Assembly (NCBI GenBank): GCA_030015575.1
Contig: JASDDO010000026.1
Location: forward strand, 188,567,739-188,631,738
DNA: 64,000 bases
Origin: Agapanthus africanus
Lineage: Eukaryota; Streptophyta; Magnoliopsida; Asparagales; Amaryllidaceae
Reading direction: 5' to 3'
In this document: piece after piece, positions 18,404-29,703 of the stretch
Layout: each line of letters begins with the position of its first letter
Position numbering within the stretch: the first letter of the stretch is position 1
Translations under genes and position numbers: made by a program
The notes under the pieces: generated by a model
Seen by the model: the letters and a program-made list of their open reading frames with translations, nothing else
Databases searched by the model: none
What the model was told of the DNA's origin: nothing

Positions 18404-21150
18404 TTGACCGAACCCGCTTGTTATACTGAGCTGGGGAACGTTGGTCCCGCTCCAACTTATAATTGTTATAAGACAGAGCAGGAAATTGGGGATTACCAGA
18501 ATTCCCGTGCCGCCCAAACGAAGAGAGTGCATGCTGATGCATCATCTTCGGGTGTGTTCATTACAGAGAACTGTTTCTCAGTATCCTTTACGTCCTGGGT
18601 ATGTGATACCAGATCAGGATCCCAGATATGTAATATGTTACATAGGGCTACAGAAAGGTAGAGAACTGAGAACGGGTGATAAGTTTCATGAGGCAGAAAA
18701 CGGGGCAAGTGTTGCAGCCAAGTCTGTTGGTCACTGTCACCCTGTATTACCAATACATTGATTCTGAACGAATGTTGTTAGATACCGAACCTGATATACA
18801 AAATCATATCAGTCTCTTTATTAGTAAAGAAATGATAAAATTTTGTATTGTTGGATAATGTTTTGAACATTTCCTATATCAAAAGTTGATCGGATCAGGC
18901 ACGTTATCTAAAAGCGTTGATGTTCTAAATCAAACTACAGTTCTTTAGTATATGGAACACACACAAGAAGAAGAGTTCAGAAATGAACGAATCCTTCTTG
19001 AGGCATTGTAGACTAGGTCATATCAATGCGACCCGACTAGCTGAAGTTACATGTAGATGCATATTTAAATTAGTTTGAATTTACATCTTGTGAAACTTGC
19101 CAGTCATGTCACAGAGATAAGATGACCACAGCTCTGTTTATTGGAAACAGAGAAAGAGTTAGTGAACTCTTGGAATGATACATGTTGATGTATGAAGGTC
19201 CCCTGTCTACACATGCCAGGACTGGTTCTTTATACTTCATTACGTTCTCTGATAATCTCTCAAGATTCAGTCATATGTTCCTGCTGAAACATGAGTCCGA
19301 ACCTTTTGAGATATTCACAGAATATAAGCGAGAAGTAGAGAACCAAAATACGGGTATAAGTATTATGTCCTTTGATGAGATCGAGGAGGAGAATACTTGA
19401 GCACGGAAATCCTGGACTATTTTAAAGGAGAATGAGATTCTCTCTCGGCATTACTCCTCCGTATACACCATAGGACGATGGTATATCGGGGCGGAGTAGA
19501 TACACCCTATTTGATATGGTGTGCTCTATTATGAGTACTGCTGAGTTACCTATTTCCTTCTTGGGAGTTATGCACTTATGAAGTTGCATACCTATTGAAT
19601 TAGGTTCCAATCAAATCAGTTGCCTACCACTTCATATGCGATATGGAAAGGGAAGAGCCCATGTCTTAAGCTAGTTAAGATTTGGAGTTGTCCGGTCTAT
19701 GTCTAAAAGCAAAATCCGGACAAGCTCGAGGCAAGATCCGTTATGTAGAACTGGAAATGTTCCAGCTATACAAACTACAGCAGATGATTTCAAAGAACCA
19801 AAGGATTCAATAGTTACCAACGAACCTCAGCCTCTCCGCCGATCTAGTAGGGTTCCTCACCCACCTGAGAGATACTTCGGTTGCTCTATGACAGTGGGAG
19901 CGAGGATTGCATCATGAGATGATGACCCAACTAGCTTCGAGCTGGCCATCAGGAATAAGACTCTGTAAGAATGGCTGGATGCTTAGCGATCTGAGATGGA
20001 ATCCTTATACACCAACAAAGTATGGACTTTGGTTTCTATATCTGAAGGGTTAAATTCCCATCAGGAGCAAGTATATCTTGAGAAGATTACTTGGTGTACA
20101 TGGAAAAGTTGAGACTTTCAAAGCTAGACTTGTTAAAAGTTTGCATCATTAACCAGGTATGGATAATGATGAAACCTTTTCAAGTAGCTATGCTTAAGTC
20201 CATCCAGATCCTACTTGCCACGGCTACAGACCATGACTACGATATCTGATGGTTGGGTGTCATGACAGCTTTTCTAAATAATGTTTTAGAAGAGAGCGTC
20301 TATAGGTACACAGCCAGAGGGCCTCGTAGACAGTGGGAGCAGCGGTAACGTGTACAAGATGCTTTATAGGATAAAGCAGGCATCGCGGAGTTGGAACATC
20401 TGTTTTGATGAATCAGTCAAAGAGTTTGACATCATCAAAATGGTAGATGAACCTTGTATAAACAAAAAGGTAGTAGGGAGTATGGTGACGATCCTCGTAG
20501 AGTACGTGGATGACATACTCTTGATGGGGAAGGAGTTTCCTATGCCACGCTCGGTCAATCTCCGCTTATCACAATGATTCTCCATATAGGATCAAAATGA
20601 TACCTCCTAAATCCTGGTGTTTGGATCTATGAGATAGATCTAATTGGATGTTAGGACTCTCACTAGTTGTAGTGAGATGGTGTCAACCGATCCTGGGGAG
20701 AATCACTGGAAGGGTTCCAGGGTGATAATGACGACTGAGTGTCAGTCGCAGGCATTGTCTTTACCCTCAGTAAAGGGACGGTATGTTGGAGGACAGGCTA
20801 GATACCGTGACATACTAGACGATAAAGGCAGGATACATCGCTACTTAAGATGCTACCAAAGAGGCTGTTTGGGTGTATAAATGTTCATGAGATGAACTAC
20901 GTTCCTACCATTGTGAGACAATGGAGTTGTGGCTTATGCCAAGGAACGACGGTCCCATCAATGATCCAGACATATTCTAAGGCAGTGTCACCTGATCATG
21001 GAGATGCTTGATCTCCAAGGGATCGAGGTTAGGAGAGTAGACTCAGAGGACAACACAGCGGATCCACTCACAAAGGCCTGTTCCCAGAGAGAGATTTTTA
21101 TGGGATGGTTGAGTATGAGATACTACAACCACTGCTATCAGATGGCCCTA
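18404..21150 (+). pseudogene. Decayed copia pol of element D
   Basis: Remnants in normal copia order: a protease-like region around SWVCDTRSGSQICNM (about 18404-18740), a GAG-pre-integrase and zinc-finger remnant (about 19010-19130), an integrase core remnant with LYFITFSDNLSRFSHMFLLK (about 19180-19400), an integrase C-terminal region with LRRSSRVPHPPERYFG (about 19700-19915), reverse transcriptase with the YVDDILLMG box (about 20000-20580) and RNase H remnants (about 20640-21120). The pattern matches Angela/BARE-type pol. There are many breaks; it is a fossil. Confidence 0.82.
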
Positions 21151-21154
21151 GTGC

Positions 21155-21165
21155 AAGTGGGAGAT
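21155..21165 (+). other. Polypurine tract, element D
   Basis: AAGTGGGAGAT directly precedes the 3' LTR start TGTTAG. The identical motif precedes the 3' LTRs of E (29693-29703) and G (56845-56855). Confidence 0.85.
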
Positions 21166-21726
21166 TGTTAGTTATATGTATGCCCTAGAGGCCATTACTA
21201 TACATAGGATGTATATTGTAGTGGATGCTGGGACATATATAGGGAGGACTTTCTTGCTCGACATGATAGTATGCTATCTGGTTGATCTTTACCTTAACGT
21301 GTACACTGATTGTCTCTCTGTTACATGTTGGTAAAGCCCTTAGGATGTGTACTTGACTACCTGGACTATGATGCGGATCATACTAGTGGGGACATGGTAG
21401 TCCATAAGTACATCCTTCAAAGTCCCTAGTCGTGGGTGTATCGAGACGGGGCATCGATATACCAGAGTAGACTAGCGTATACCTTCTCGACCCATACAGA
21501 TAGGCGATGGATGATCCTATATCCATTGGTGTTTGACATCAGAGATGATATACGGGTACTCAGTAGAGACTGGGTACACTGGACGGACTCGCCGAGAACT
21601 CCCAGATGGTATTATACCTCACGTCAGATGGCAGTTCTCTGGTGACACTGGTACAGAGTAGTCTGTTGACCCGAGATCGTCATAGAGTCTTGTGTGGTTC
21701 CCACTGTACTTTGATTTCCATCTTAC
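21166..21726 (+). repeat. 3' LTR of element D, left part
   Basis: Matches 12999 onward with a handful of substitutions and stops at CTTAC (21722-21726), where E is inserted. It continues at 31952. Confidence 0.92.
21722..21726. repeat. TSD of element E, left copy (CTTAC)
   Basis: CTTAC recurs at 31947-31951 immediately after the E 3' LTR. The uninterrupted D 5' LTR has a single CTTACCACG at the matching place (about 13556). Confidence 0.92.
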
Positions 21727-22833
21727 TGTTGGAGATAGTGCCCTCAGAGTCAATTATTGAATCACAGGTACGTGATTGCAATGATTGAGGGAGGACCTAT
21801 CCTGGTAGGACAGTCTTACTCGAGATGATAGTATGCTATCTGGTTTACCTTTATCATCGTGTACTGCTTTAGGTGACCCGACACGTCGCTATTACACGTT
21901 GATAGAGCCCCTAGGATTCTTGCTTGACCACCAGCAGTATGAGGGCGATCATATAAGTGGGAGCTGGGGGTCTACAAGCATATCCTTAAAAGGTCCCTAG
22001 TCGTGGGAGTTTCGAGACTGGGCATCGATACTCCATTAGTAGACTAGTGTATACAGTCGAGACCCCGACGAGGGGCGGTGGCCGGTCTCACAAGCCACTG
22101 GTGTCAGTTGGATCACCTAAGATGTGTACAGGTGCTCATTGGGTTATGAGTACACCGGACAGGACTCGCCGGGAACATACTAGTTGGTCATATACCAGAC
22201 GTCAGATGGCAGTTCCCTGGTGACATGTGTGCAGGTTAGTTCATCGACCTGGGGATCGTCATTTGTCTCGTGTGAGTTCCCACTGTACTTTGATTACTAC
22301 CCTACCATGGCTCAAAGGAGTCGTGCAAACAGGTTTTAGTTGGGTACAGTCCCGAGCCACATGGAGGCAGTGAGCGTATCTTCAGGGGTTCGTCTCTCCC
22401 GGTATTGGGGGTGAGGTCGTGCTGTGTCTAGGAGAGCCATTACACAAAGTCCTTGGCCAAGGCAAGGAGATTTACTGGTAGGTATTCCAGTAGTATCTCA
22501 GGGTGTTCTGGGCTACACTCCGACACGACTTGTACCGCTTTTGGGGGTCTGACTTTTACCAACCCCCTAGGCCCGCCATGCGATGCTCATAGACGAACGG
22601 ACCGGACTGCACGGATATTGTCACTGACAGGCTCAGTTGGGTGTCGGGGTGAGCTTCCTCATCGACGTCCCATTTGGTCAGTACCTGGTAGCCCGTCACG
22701 TATTGGCTTATACCTCTGACGTGCTAGTGGTTAAATCCACAACCAAGGTGTTGACGAGTCTTTAGAGTCCCCCACATTCAGTTACTCAGCTTTCGGGCGA
22801 AAGGTTGTAGAGGCCGTATGGAGATATGGCAAG

Positions 22834-22954
22834 GTCCGATCAGATACGTGCGGTATTGCACGGATCAGGATCGGACAGTTTGTACTATAGGCCGTATGGT
22901 TATATGGCAGGGTTCGATCAGATACGTGCGGTATTGCACGGATCAGGATCGAAC
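22834..22954 (+). other. Tandem hairpins with paired changes, E LTR
   Basis: A unit of about 78 bp is repeated twice. Copy 1 pairs GTCCGATC (22834-22841) with GATCGGAC (22869-22876); copy 2 pairs GTTCGATC (22912-22919) with GATCGAAC (22947-22954). Both have an inner CGTGC/GCACG stem. The C-G pair of copy 1 is replaced by T-A in copy 2, a compensated change. The 3' LTR copies are at 30811-30853 and 30889-30931. Confidence 0.75.
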
Positions 22955-23021
22955 AGATATTACTAGCCGGTTTTGGTTTAAGCCGGATCCTAGTATAGTA
23001 CAGTGTAGATTTTGTCTCATT

Positions 23022-23051
23022 GCATTTGTATTTCGGTCGAAATACAAATGC
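23022..23051. other. Perfect 14-bp inverted repeat in E LTR
   Basis: GCATTTGTATTTCG (23022-23035) and CGAAATACAAATGC (23038-23051) around a GT centre. Also at 30999-31028 in the 3' LTR. F has a degraded counterpart near 33870-33900. Confidence 0.8.
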
Positions 23052-23970
23052 GGGTGTGTATGCACAGTATCGGGGTTTTTCCTGTAATTTATTACGGGAA
23101 CAGTTTTCTGGAGTTGCCAGTTTGCTTTCCGTTTCGGCCGATTTTCATTGTTCCGTTCATTGGCCGAAGTTTGGTGGAGGAGGGCTTATTTGCATAGTTG
23201 CAAATAAGTGTTTGTGGAGGGGATCTTTGCATATTGTTTTATCATGATAGCTTTTCATTGACCTTGACTTCTTGACTTCTTTGTGTCATGATGGCATGAC
23301 TTTTGTGGACATAATTGTTGATGATGGTTGTGGTTGAGTGTGGCTTTTGTTTTGGTAACCATGTTCTTTCATGATATCTTTTGATTCCTCTCACTTGCAT
23401 GATAGTCTTCTCCACTCATTCTTTTGGTGATCTCCCTCATTCCCTCCCCTCCTATGTCCATGGCCGGCCACTTGTGTGTGGGGGCTGTCCCAATTTTTAG
23501 AAGAGGGAATTACACTCATTTTGGTTTGGAAAAGTCTTTTTAGCTCCTCTCCAAAAGCTTGTATCTTTTCCTCCACCATATGGCAACTCCTTCAACCCCA
23601 ATAGAGACAATAGCTCACTACATTCTACAGCGAATCTTGGGCACGTCGAGTAGCCGGCTTCGTGCCCGAGTTGCCTCGGCATTGAGGTGGGAGCCCGTAA
23701 ACAAAGTAGGCGATGTGGTGCACTTCCGGCGACGAGGAGGAGACGGGACTTTTCCGCAGGAGATCGGGACCATGACGAGAAGACCGGAGGACTTGGATCG
23801 TCGTTATATCTCTAACCCATCTTCTAGTTAGCTTAGACTTGTTAATGGTTACGATCCGGGTGTTTAGTGCGCGGTGGTGCCGGTTTGCTAAGTCCGCAAA
23901 ATTTAAGTTTATCACCGCTTCCGCTTTTGGCCGTCGGATTGACGGCCGGGGCGCCGCCGTGCACTTACAG

Positions 23971-23983
23971 TGGTATCAGAGCC
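23971..23983 (+). other. Primer-binding site, element E
   Basis: TGGTATCAGAGCC one base after the 5' LTR end, the initiator tRNA-Met type site. Confidence 0.9.
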
Positions 23984-26340
23984 TCGCCATTAACTTATTC
24001 TAGCTTGGTGTAGTGTGTTTTTCTGTTTCGATCGATCGAATGTTCCAAAACTACATTTTTGTTAGCATCAGTTTTCTGTTGGAAATTTTTGGTGTCGAAA
24101 AATTTTTCAGGTTGTAAAATATTGATGTACTGGAAAATCTAAGAGCTCTGTAAAAATTCGACGAAGTAACTCCACAGTGGGAGCGCGGAACCGCCGCGAA
24201 AACCCCCTTCCCGCCGCCCTTCCGCCGCACACTGTGGAGATCACTTCACCAATTTTTTACAGAGGCCTTCTGGGCTTAAAATATGGGTTTTGGAATATTA
24301 AAATTGGGCCCAGGATTTCTGTGAGTGCTACAGTTTTGATTGGGGGCCCACTTGTTAATTTTTGATCGATCGGATATTTTAAACACATTTTTCACAGTAT
24401 TTACATTATATCTGCGACCGTGAATGTCACTTGATCGGTAAATCCGGTCTAACTGCTATAGCCCGGTTAGACGGATTTGCGAACGTGATTTTCACGTTGA
24501 TGTTTTGTTTTTGCTGTGATGTTGCGGATCGGTCGTGGGGGGTAGCCTGGATGCAATGCTAGTACAGTTTTGTTGTATTATGTACATTTGATATTGCGGG
24601 GCGAGCGTCCGACATGTGGACTGCCGTCACTGCCTGATTGTATTATTATTTTGGGGCACGACCTGGTTGCGGTCGATGTACCCGGTGTATGTATATTTTA
24701 CTTTCTGTACTAGGGTTACCCCGCGGAGGGGTGCACGGATAGCCGGGTTCTAGAGGGCAACAAGCCCGCATCTCATGGCATTGAGACGGAGGGGGCTTCA
24801 CTCTAGGATTGGCGGGCTATTCGCCGCACTCGTAGGGGGTACAGGTTGACCCAGGAGGGGTGCCCAAGTTGCCGGATTCCGTGAAGTGCTGGGTGGTCCA
24901 TTCACGGTGCTGAAGGGGGCTGCCTCGCTTCAGGTTTTGGCGGGTGACTTGCCGCGCCCGTAAGGGTCTAGGATTTCATTGCACAGGCTATCCACACGAC
25001 CAGGGGAACGTCGGGTTTCAGCAGTGGCTCTGTGAAACCCGGGGATCCCAGATATCTGTATTGTTTCTGTGATGCTGTTCATTCTCTGTGATGTTGCATT
25101 TTATTCACGCCTTGAGCGAATATAATATATTGGTATATATATTAGTAGATGTTGTATATGTTTTGCATCCGCGCTAGCCCAGTCCCCGCTCTGTCGTTAG
25201 TTAGCTAACCTAACGGGTAATGACGGGACCCAGTGGCGAATGCGGATGGCATATACGTACATCAGTATATTTTCGTTCTTTTTGGTGTGATCAATTGATG
25301 GGACTGCATTGATTCGGATCAATGCAAGTTTAAAAACAAACCTAATCTGATGTTGTTGGAACACTTTTTCAAAAAGCTGTTATTGCAAGGACGTTCATTT
25401 TTGTTTTGCATCGTGGTATTCATTTGGAATATCCTGCTCCTCAGTCGACGAGGCATGGGCCGAGATCCCTTCACCGGGAGTGACCCCTTGGACAGAAGTT
25501 TGCGTCAGGGCATTAACTTCACTATAGCCGATTACTTTTGCTTTGCATCGCGGTATTCATTTGGAATATCCTGCACCCCATTCTACGGGGAAAGAGCCGA
25601 GATCCTTTCACCGGGAGTGACCTCTTTAGCAACGGTTTTCGTCACTATATTTTCAAAAAGCTATCCGTTCCTTCAACGATATCAAGTTCATTACGTTAAA
25701 GGTTTTCGCCAGAAACCATTCGTAGCCCTCCGTCGTTTCAGATGGGTAGCACGTAGTATTCATGCTATGTTTGTTGACCTTCGTCAAGGCATAGTGTATG
25801 GTAGCTGCTTGTTATCTTTCTGCTGCATAGATAGATGCGTTGGTTTGGGACAGTCGTATAGCCTTGTTGACCTTCGTCAAGGGCTTGTACGGGTGGATTC
25901 AAATTAACCTGGAGAATGACGGGTAGAACTTGACATGTGACTTATGATTTGTTGGCCTTCGTCAAGGTCATAAGAGCATGGGGCAAAAAAAAATCACATC
26001 GGGAGTTTCAAAAGTACTGAAACTTGCCAGATATGCGCATACCTTCTGGAGTGTGATACCGTGAGCGGATTCCGTCACGTTGTCATGCGATGAGAGTTGG
26101 ATCCCGATTCCCACTGATGAGTTAGTTTACTTCTTGGGTAACCCCGACTAATTCTTCTTTCAGGTTTGGAGGAGAATTTGAGGTACAGTTGGAGGTTTCC
26201 TGATTAGAAAAAGTGATAACCATTCTGATCTAGGTTAGAGTGCACGCTGAGTGTTTCTTTTCTCTCTCTCTCTCTGGCAGCGACCATTGACCCGACCCTA
26301 GACTATGACTCAGTGACCAAGTTGACCGAACCTACTTAAC
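23984..26340 (+). other. Leader of element E (no gag seen)
   Basis: Non-coding. It includes a CCGCCG-rich stretch (24178-24230), the box duplication (25404-25497, 25550-25635), the triple stem-loop array (25765-25974) and a pyrimidine tract (near 26255-26275). Compared with D and G it is shorter after the stem-loop array, and the tetraloop hairpin is not seen. Confidence 0.72.
25765..25974 (+). other. Triple TTGAC/GTCAA stem-loop array, element E
   Basis: Stem-loops at 25765-25794 (outer CTATG/CATAG), 25856-25890 (AGC/GCT, then GTA/TAC) and 25941-25974 (CTTATGA/TCATAAG, 7 bp perfect), all with a CTTC loop. Relative to D, the first outer stem replaces G-C and C-G pairs by A-T and T-A, keeping complementarity. 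Confidence 0.75.
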
Positions 26341-26377
26341 ACTGGTTTTTGGATTGTCAGAGTTGCAGACCTCATTG

Positions 26378-27101
26378 CCACTCCTACTTTTACCCTTTTC
26401 TCCAGGACACCCCGCATTACTACAAACGTCCACTTCCATTGGACAAAACCATCGTATGGTTAGATACGAACTCGAAAGAATTTATTCGAGGATGGTTTCC
26501 GGTTCTGGAGAAAACGGATAGGATTATTCAGTTGTCTTTTCCTTTTACCCTCTCTCAGGTTACGAGTACTCCTTGGTTTAGGGGTAGTACACCTATTACG
26601 CAAATTGGATTGTCTTCTTCCAAACCTTAGGCTGGTGCCGACCGGTAGGGAATGAAGAAAACCGATTAGCATAACGATGGTGTGCAGAAGGTATTAAGTT
26701 CAGACAAAGCAAAGGATTAGTAAGAGGGCAAAGTAAATTGCAACAGATATTCACGACCAAACCAAATATTTCGTTACCACTCCCACATCACCTTTGTATT
26801 TCTCCAGGACACTCCGTATCACTACGAAGATCCACAGTTTATTTGGATACTCCATCGTATGGTTATATACGAACTCGAATGGAACTTGTTCCAGTTCGGG
26901 GATGGATTCTGGTTCAGGAGAAAAAGGAATAAAGTACATTCAGGTGTCTTTTATCTTCACCCTCTCTCATTGCGAGTGTTCCTAGGATTGGGACAGTACA
27001 CCCATTATGCTTATTGGATAGTCTTCTTCCAAACCTTAGGCTGGTGCCGAACGGTAGGGAAGGAAGAAAACCATTTGGCCTAAAAGGGTGTGCAGAAGGT
27101 A
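26378..27101 (+). repeat. Diverged tandem duplication inside element E
   Basis: Segments 26378-26692 and 26777-27101 are similar along their length (shared TTTCTCCAGGACAC, ATACGAACTCGAA, CTTCTTCCAAACCTTAGG and GGTGTGCAGAAGG landmarks), with many substitutions. The duplication is far older than the E insertion itself, whose LTRs are almost identical, so it was inherited from the source copy. No known domain recognised. Confidence 0.65.
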
Positions 27102-29690
27102 AAGACTAAAGACATATGAAGGGATTTGGAGAGGTGGCAAAGAACTATACGGTTACAGTCGTGAATCTGGAAGAGGCATTACTAGGAATACCAGGATACC
27201 CCATCGAAACATTTCAATGTTTCAGTTTCACTGTGTAATGTTAAAGGAAAACTGATTTCCCGATTAGATACTTACTCCAGGGTATGTATTTACCAGGTAC
27301 GATTCTCACATCTGTATGGTTTTACAGATGATGAGTGGGAGTAAGTTATTGGGAATTGGGTGATTATCCTCATTATATCGGGATTCGTTGTAATCAGTGA
27401 TATTTGAGGAAATCACCTGGGCTGTTTGCCGGTCGGCAAATATTTGGTTTTGAATATCCGCTGTTATGCACCAATTTCAAATTGATATATCTGTACGTCT
27501 ATTTTCATAGAGTGAGATATACCTTTCTGAAATTATGTCTACGACATTTACCTATATCAGTGGATAGTTAGGGAAGGAGCATTAAACAGCGGTGTAATTC
27601 TTCTTAACCATAAGTACAGTTTTCAACCTACGACACACAGTGAATGAGTTATCAGACTCAAGGGACTTATACAAAGGATTGTATGTTGTCCAGGGTCCAT
27701 CAGGACAGAGGGCTTGGTCCTCGTACTATATTCGGTTTACTTATGACTTCTCTAGTTTTTAGACAGGTGTTTCACGGAAACACAGGATCCGAATTTGGAG
27801 AAGTTATAGGTATTTGAATAGAGTAGAGAACCAGGTGTAGCAAGTATCGGGATTTTTCAAAGTGATCGAAGATGTAGATACTTGTGTATGGTATTCAGTT
27901 GATAGTAGTGATTAAGAGAAATTGCTTCTCTTTCAGGTTACTCATAATTGGAAGTATTCCTAAGTTGAGTAACGCTGATCGGCCTCCTTCCATTTAGTTG
28001 ACATGCGCTGGGGACAGCTGCATGATTTGAATCTGGTTCAATTAAATCAGTGCCTCTGTTTCTATATTGGATATAGAACAGTTCATATCTTAACGATGTT
28101 AAGGTACGGGGAGTTGTCCGGTTTATGATTAAAACCAGACACTGGACAACTCAAGGCACGTTTCTGTAATGGCTGTTTGTGGGTTGACCCAGGCTATGAC
28201 GCGGGTTAATTTTCTACCATCTGGATGAACAATAGCAATATTGTTCTAGACTCGCCACAGTTTTAATAAAAATGGATTTTTTCAGAAAACAGTAGTGGGA
28301 GTATGGTAGAACTGGAAGTGATTCCAGAACCACAAACGATTACTGAAGATTTGATAAGGAACCTTAAGATTCAATCCGGTTTGACATTCCATTGGCCACT
28401 CCGCAGATAGGGTGGGTAACTTCAGGCACCCGAGAGGTACTACGGTAGCCTCAAGGACGGTGACAGGGAAGTTCTTGTTTACCCACAATTACCATTGCTG
28501 TTGTTCCAGGCTGCGAGACCCGGCGGGAGGATGAGTATAGCGTCGTTCTAAACTAGTTTTAGAAGTGTACGTGTATATGACTCTGCCAGAGGGTTGTCGT
28601 AGTCAGTGGGAGCAGCGGAAGCATTGGTGGACAGGTAGCTTATGTCTATTTATAGACTAAAGCAGATGTAGCGGAGATAGATCATCTATTTCTGACGTGA
28701 CAGTCATAGGTTTGACTTCATCAGAATAGAAGATGGATCTGTTGAGAAGGTAGTAGGGTGTGATATCCTGGTATTTGGATGACATACACAGAATAGGAAA
28801 GGAAACTCCTATACTACAATCGGTTATACTTTGGTCATCACACAGTGGTTTCTCCACATGGGACTTGGATTTTACATCAGACATACTGGTTACTAGATCT
28901 ATGGTTTTAGATCTAGATTTGGGTGGTTTCCAATCAGGGTACTTGACAGCATTCTAAGAGTATTTGGGATGGATGACTCCTGGCACGGTAGTGTACCTGC
29001 AGGTAATGGAGTCACCCTCTCCAAAGGTGTCTTACAGACTAAAGGGGAGAGGGACGTGCATGATTGGCAGATCACTTGCTCAGGCAATTGAGTCAATCAT
29101 GAGATGTCAAGTACCACACCAGATGTTGTTCTTGCACTAGATGCAATAAGTTGACATTAATCCAATCCTGGAGAAACAGTCGGAAGCAGTTTTAGAACAT
29201 AAGTGGATGTTCTAGGGATATGATAACGACAGCCTCATTCAGGAGACAGTTATCATTCCAGGCTTCCAAGGTGACATGGACGACAAGGAGGTTGTCAGAG
29301 TTATAGTTTTCCTTCTGATGAGGGGCAGTATTTTGGACAGGTGGTCCAAGGCAATACTGAGGGAGGCATGGCGCGCAGGATACTGATTAAGTTCAGTTGA
29401 CGATACAGTCTAAGAAGTTTGGATTTGGAGTTCATTTATGAGCTATGTCCCATCAGACATCCAGACACATTCTAAGACAGGTATTGCTCATTTCGGGAGA
29501 TGGGTTTCTCCGCGAACTTGAGATATAGAGAGACATAGAAAGAAACAACTAAGCGGATCCACTCACTGAGGCTATTCCTCGAACGCAATAGTTCCACAAA
29601 CGAGCTTTGTGAGACTGACTAGTAGAGGAGTTGGATGTTCGGTATCACACGGGCTGTGAGTATGCGACATCGCAATAATTAGCCTTGAGT
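27102..29690 (+). pseudogene. Strongly decayed copia pol of element E
   Basis: Only weak traces remain: an integrase-core-like stretch near 27720-27850, an integrase C-terminal trace near 28270-28470, a reverse transcriptase trace (about 28640-28880, with a remnant of the YxDDIL region) and RNase H traces (about 29150-29640). All are recognised by alignment to D and G rather than on their own. Many breaks; it is a fossil. Confidence 0.65.
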
Positions 29691-29692
29691 GC

Positions 29693-29703
29693 AAGTGGGA
29701 GAT
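29693..29703 (+). other. Polypurine tract, element E
   Basis: AAGTGGGAGAT immediately upstream of the 3' LTR start TGTTGG. Confidence 0.85.

Larger units (their letters stand above)
21727..23969 (+). repeat. 5' LTR of element E
   Basis: Begins TGTTGGAGATAGTGCCC and ends GCACTTACA. It contains the shared box (22751-22769), a tandem pair of hairpins (22834-22876, 22912-22954) and a 14-bp perfect inverted repeat (23022-23051). Several 60-90 codon reading frames inside recur identically in the 3' LTR and are not genes. Confidence 0.93.

Noticed and set aside
22453-23831. Several reading frames of 60-90 codons on both strands, repeated exactly at 30430-31808
   Set aside because: They lie wholly inside the two LTRs of element E and recur only because the LTRs are near-identical. 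No protein domain is recognisable.
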